DNA of 36,557 nucleotides from Candidatus Hadersleviella danica. Lineage in GTDB: Bacteria; Chloroflexota; Anaerolineae; Promineifilales; Promineifilaceae. How positions within the stretch are numbered: position 1 is the first letter of the stretch; each line of letters opens with the position of its first letter. Positions 35,650-36,557 of this stretch are shown here, in pieces. The notes under the pieces were generated by a model. It saw nothing but the letters and a program-made list of their open reading frames with translations. It was not told where the DNA came from and ran no database searches. The DNA lies in the NCBI GenBank assembly GCA_016711405.1, contig JADJSZ010000086.1, positions 1 to 36,557 of the forward strand, read 5' to 3'. Both the position numbers and the translations under genes were made by a program.

Positions 35650-36423
35650 AACCGTTCGATGGCCCGGTTAACCGCCTGATGCCGCTCCAGTTGACCTTAT
35701 GTTTGGCCGAACCCACATCCACAACTTCCGCGTTGGGAACCATCTTGCCCACATCGTCGAAGACGCAGCGGGGGAAATAGTTGTCCCGTTCGCCGGTGAC
35801 GACCAGGGTGGGGCATACTGAGGTTGCGGATGAGATGACCAGCCTTTCCACTTGCATATTATTAGCCATCATCCGTTTGACCACGTGAAGTTCGGCATCC
35901 CAACGGTGACGGAAACGCCACAGCGGCCGCAGAAAATCAACGGCAGGCGCAGGAGCAAATGGGCGAATCTGGGCAGGGGAACTCCCCCGCGGTGGCGATG
36001 AGAACCAGTTTTCCAGCCGCTCGGGTAAGCGTTGGCGTACTCCACAGCAATCGAGCCGCCAAAGGAGTGGGCGACCAGGTGAATTTCCGGCAGTTCCAAA
36101 GCCTCAACGATGGCCTGGATGTCGCTGACCAGTTCGGGCATGGTGTATTGGGTGTAGGGGGCGTCGCTCTGGCCGTGGCCGCGCAGGTCGGGGGCGACGA
36201 CGCGGTAGTTGCGGGCGAAATGGTTGATTTGGAACTCCCAGGATTCCAGCACCCCGGCGTAGCCGTGTTGGAACAAATGGTGCGCCCGGCGCCCCTTCGG
36301 GTCAGAGGTCGAGGACGCTGAGGGTTTGGCCAGCCACGCCGATGGGGACGTTGCACGCCGGGGGTAGAGGTCGAAGTCGAACTGATTTTGCGCCGCTTGA
36401 CGCCGAGGGAGTCGCTTTTTCAT
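35650..36423 (-). CDS. Alpha/beta-fold serine hydrolase, frameshifted, possibly fused to the acyl-CoA synthetase
   Basis: Starts at ATG 36423 (MKKRLPRRQAAQNQFDFDLY). After small indels near 36360 and 36305 it reads NVPIGVAGQTLSVLDL, then HGYAGVLESWEFQINHFARN, YRVVAPDLRGHGQSDAPYTQ, the nucleophile elbow LVAHSFGGSIAVEYANAYP (Ser) and later CPTLVVTGERDNYFP with the acid region and a candidate His in SAKHKV. These are the standard alpha/beta hydrolase motifs. After SAKHKV one base change gives QLERHQAVNRAIERFLER, and the same frame continues without a stop into the synthetase (PLRHRTWLKNYGKDIP), so both may form one protein of about 825 residues. The substrate is unknown; a fatty ester or thioester would suit the partner domain. 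Confidence 0.75.
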
Positions 36424-36557
36424 GGGGTTTGGGGGAAGTGGTTGGTGGTGAATGGTTAGTGGCTAGATTGTTCGCGTGTACAGGGTTGGGGGTAGAAAAA
36501 CGGCTGTCTCGGGGGAGACGGCCGTGGAGGGTTTTCTCCGTATTCAATCCGCAATCC
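36424..36557. other. Window end: repeat copy and GC hairpin
   Basis: GGTTAGTGGCTAG at about 36454-36466 is another copy of the GTGGTTAGTGG family. ACGGCTGTCTC (36500-36510) and GAGACGGCCGT (36515-36525) form an 11-bp stem with one G-T pair. The last bases (CAATCCGCAATCC) match the repeat at 22001-22030. No gene is visible. Confidence 0.6.

Noticed and set aside
1..36557. Widespread pseudogenes or a genome in reduction
   Set aside because: Breaks are single-base and in homopolymers, conserved residues continue on both sides, and essential genes are affected; consensus error explains this better.

Overview
The window is a bacterial chromosomal segment of about 60% G+C with no rRNA, tRNA, transposase, phage gene or CRISPR array. 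Gene content (class A PBP with a long Pro/Thr tail, 2-oxoglutarate dehydrogenase, prolipoprotein transferase, cyanophycinase, CUT1 sugar transport with GH3 enzymes) and the many short-period intergenic hairpins fit a Chloroflexota (Anaerolineae-like) genome or metagenome bin. That placement is inference; no marker gene settles it.

Layout, plus strand, 1-17.7 kb: a carbohydrate-use block (two CUT1 ABC permeases, a clan GH-A-like lipoprotein hydrolase, a lipoprotein GH3 and a cytoplasmic GH3) that would hydrolyse beta-glucans outside, import oligosaccharides and finish them inside; a sulfatase-superfamily enzyme with Thr at the nucleophile position; then lgt, guaB, purB, sucA and sucB. Minus strand, 26.9-17.8 kb: a membrane GAF/PAS histidine kinase, prfA, a candidate PBECR/DUF4258-like nuclease plus DUF2283 pair, a MaoC hydratase, a class A PBP and a MazF-type toxin-antitoxin pair. 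Plus strand, 27.2-28.7 kb: a small membrane protein and a cyanophycinase. Minus strand, 36.4-28.7 kb: an alpha/beta hydrolase joined to an acyl-CoA synthetase, modA-modB without modC, and an arsenic operon arsR-arsD-arsA followed by a small thioredoxin-like protein.

Three genome-wide properties stand out. (1) The hexamer CGGCCG is about ten times commoner than base composition predicts, in a HIP1-like way. (2) Almost every intergenic gap carries an inverted repeat built from a short-period low-complexity unit, in at least eight unrelated sequence families, commonly right against the next start codon; pieces of such repeats form the inter-domain linker of SucB. (3) Most long genes are broken by single-base shifts, nearly all in homopolymers, with reading continuing in another frame. 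This looks like uncorrected long-read consensus error, not gene decay, and becomes severe after about 34.3 kb. Frame-joined genes are therefore annotated as CDS with the breaks noted.
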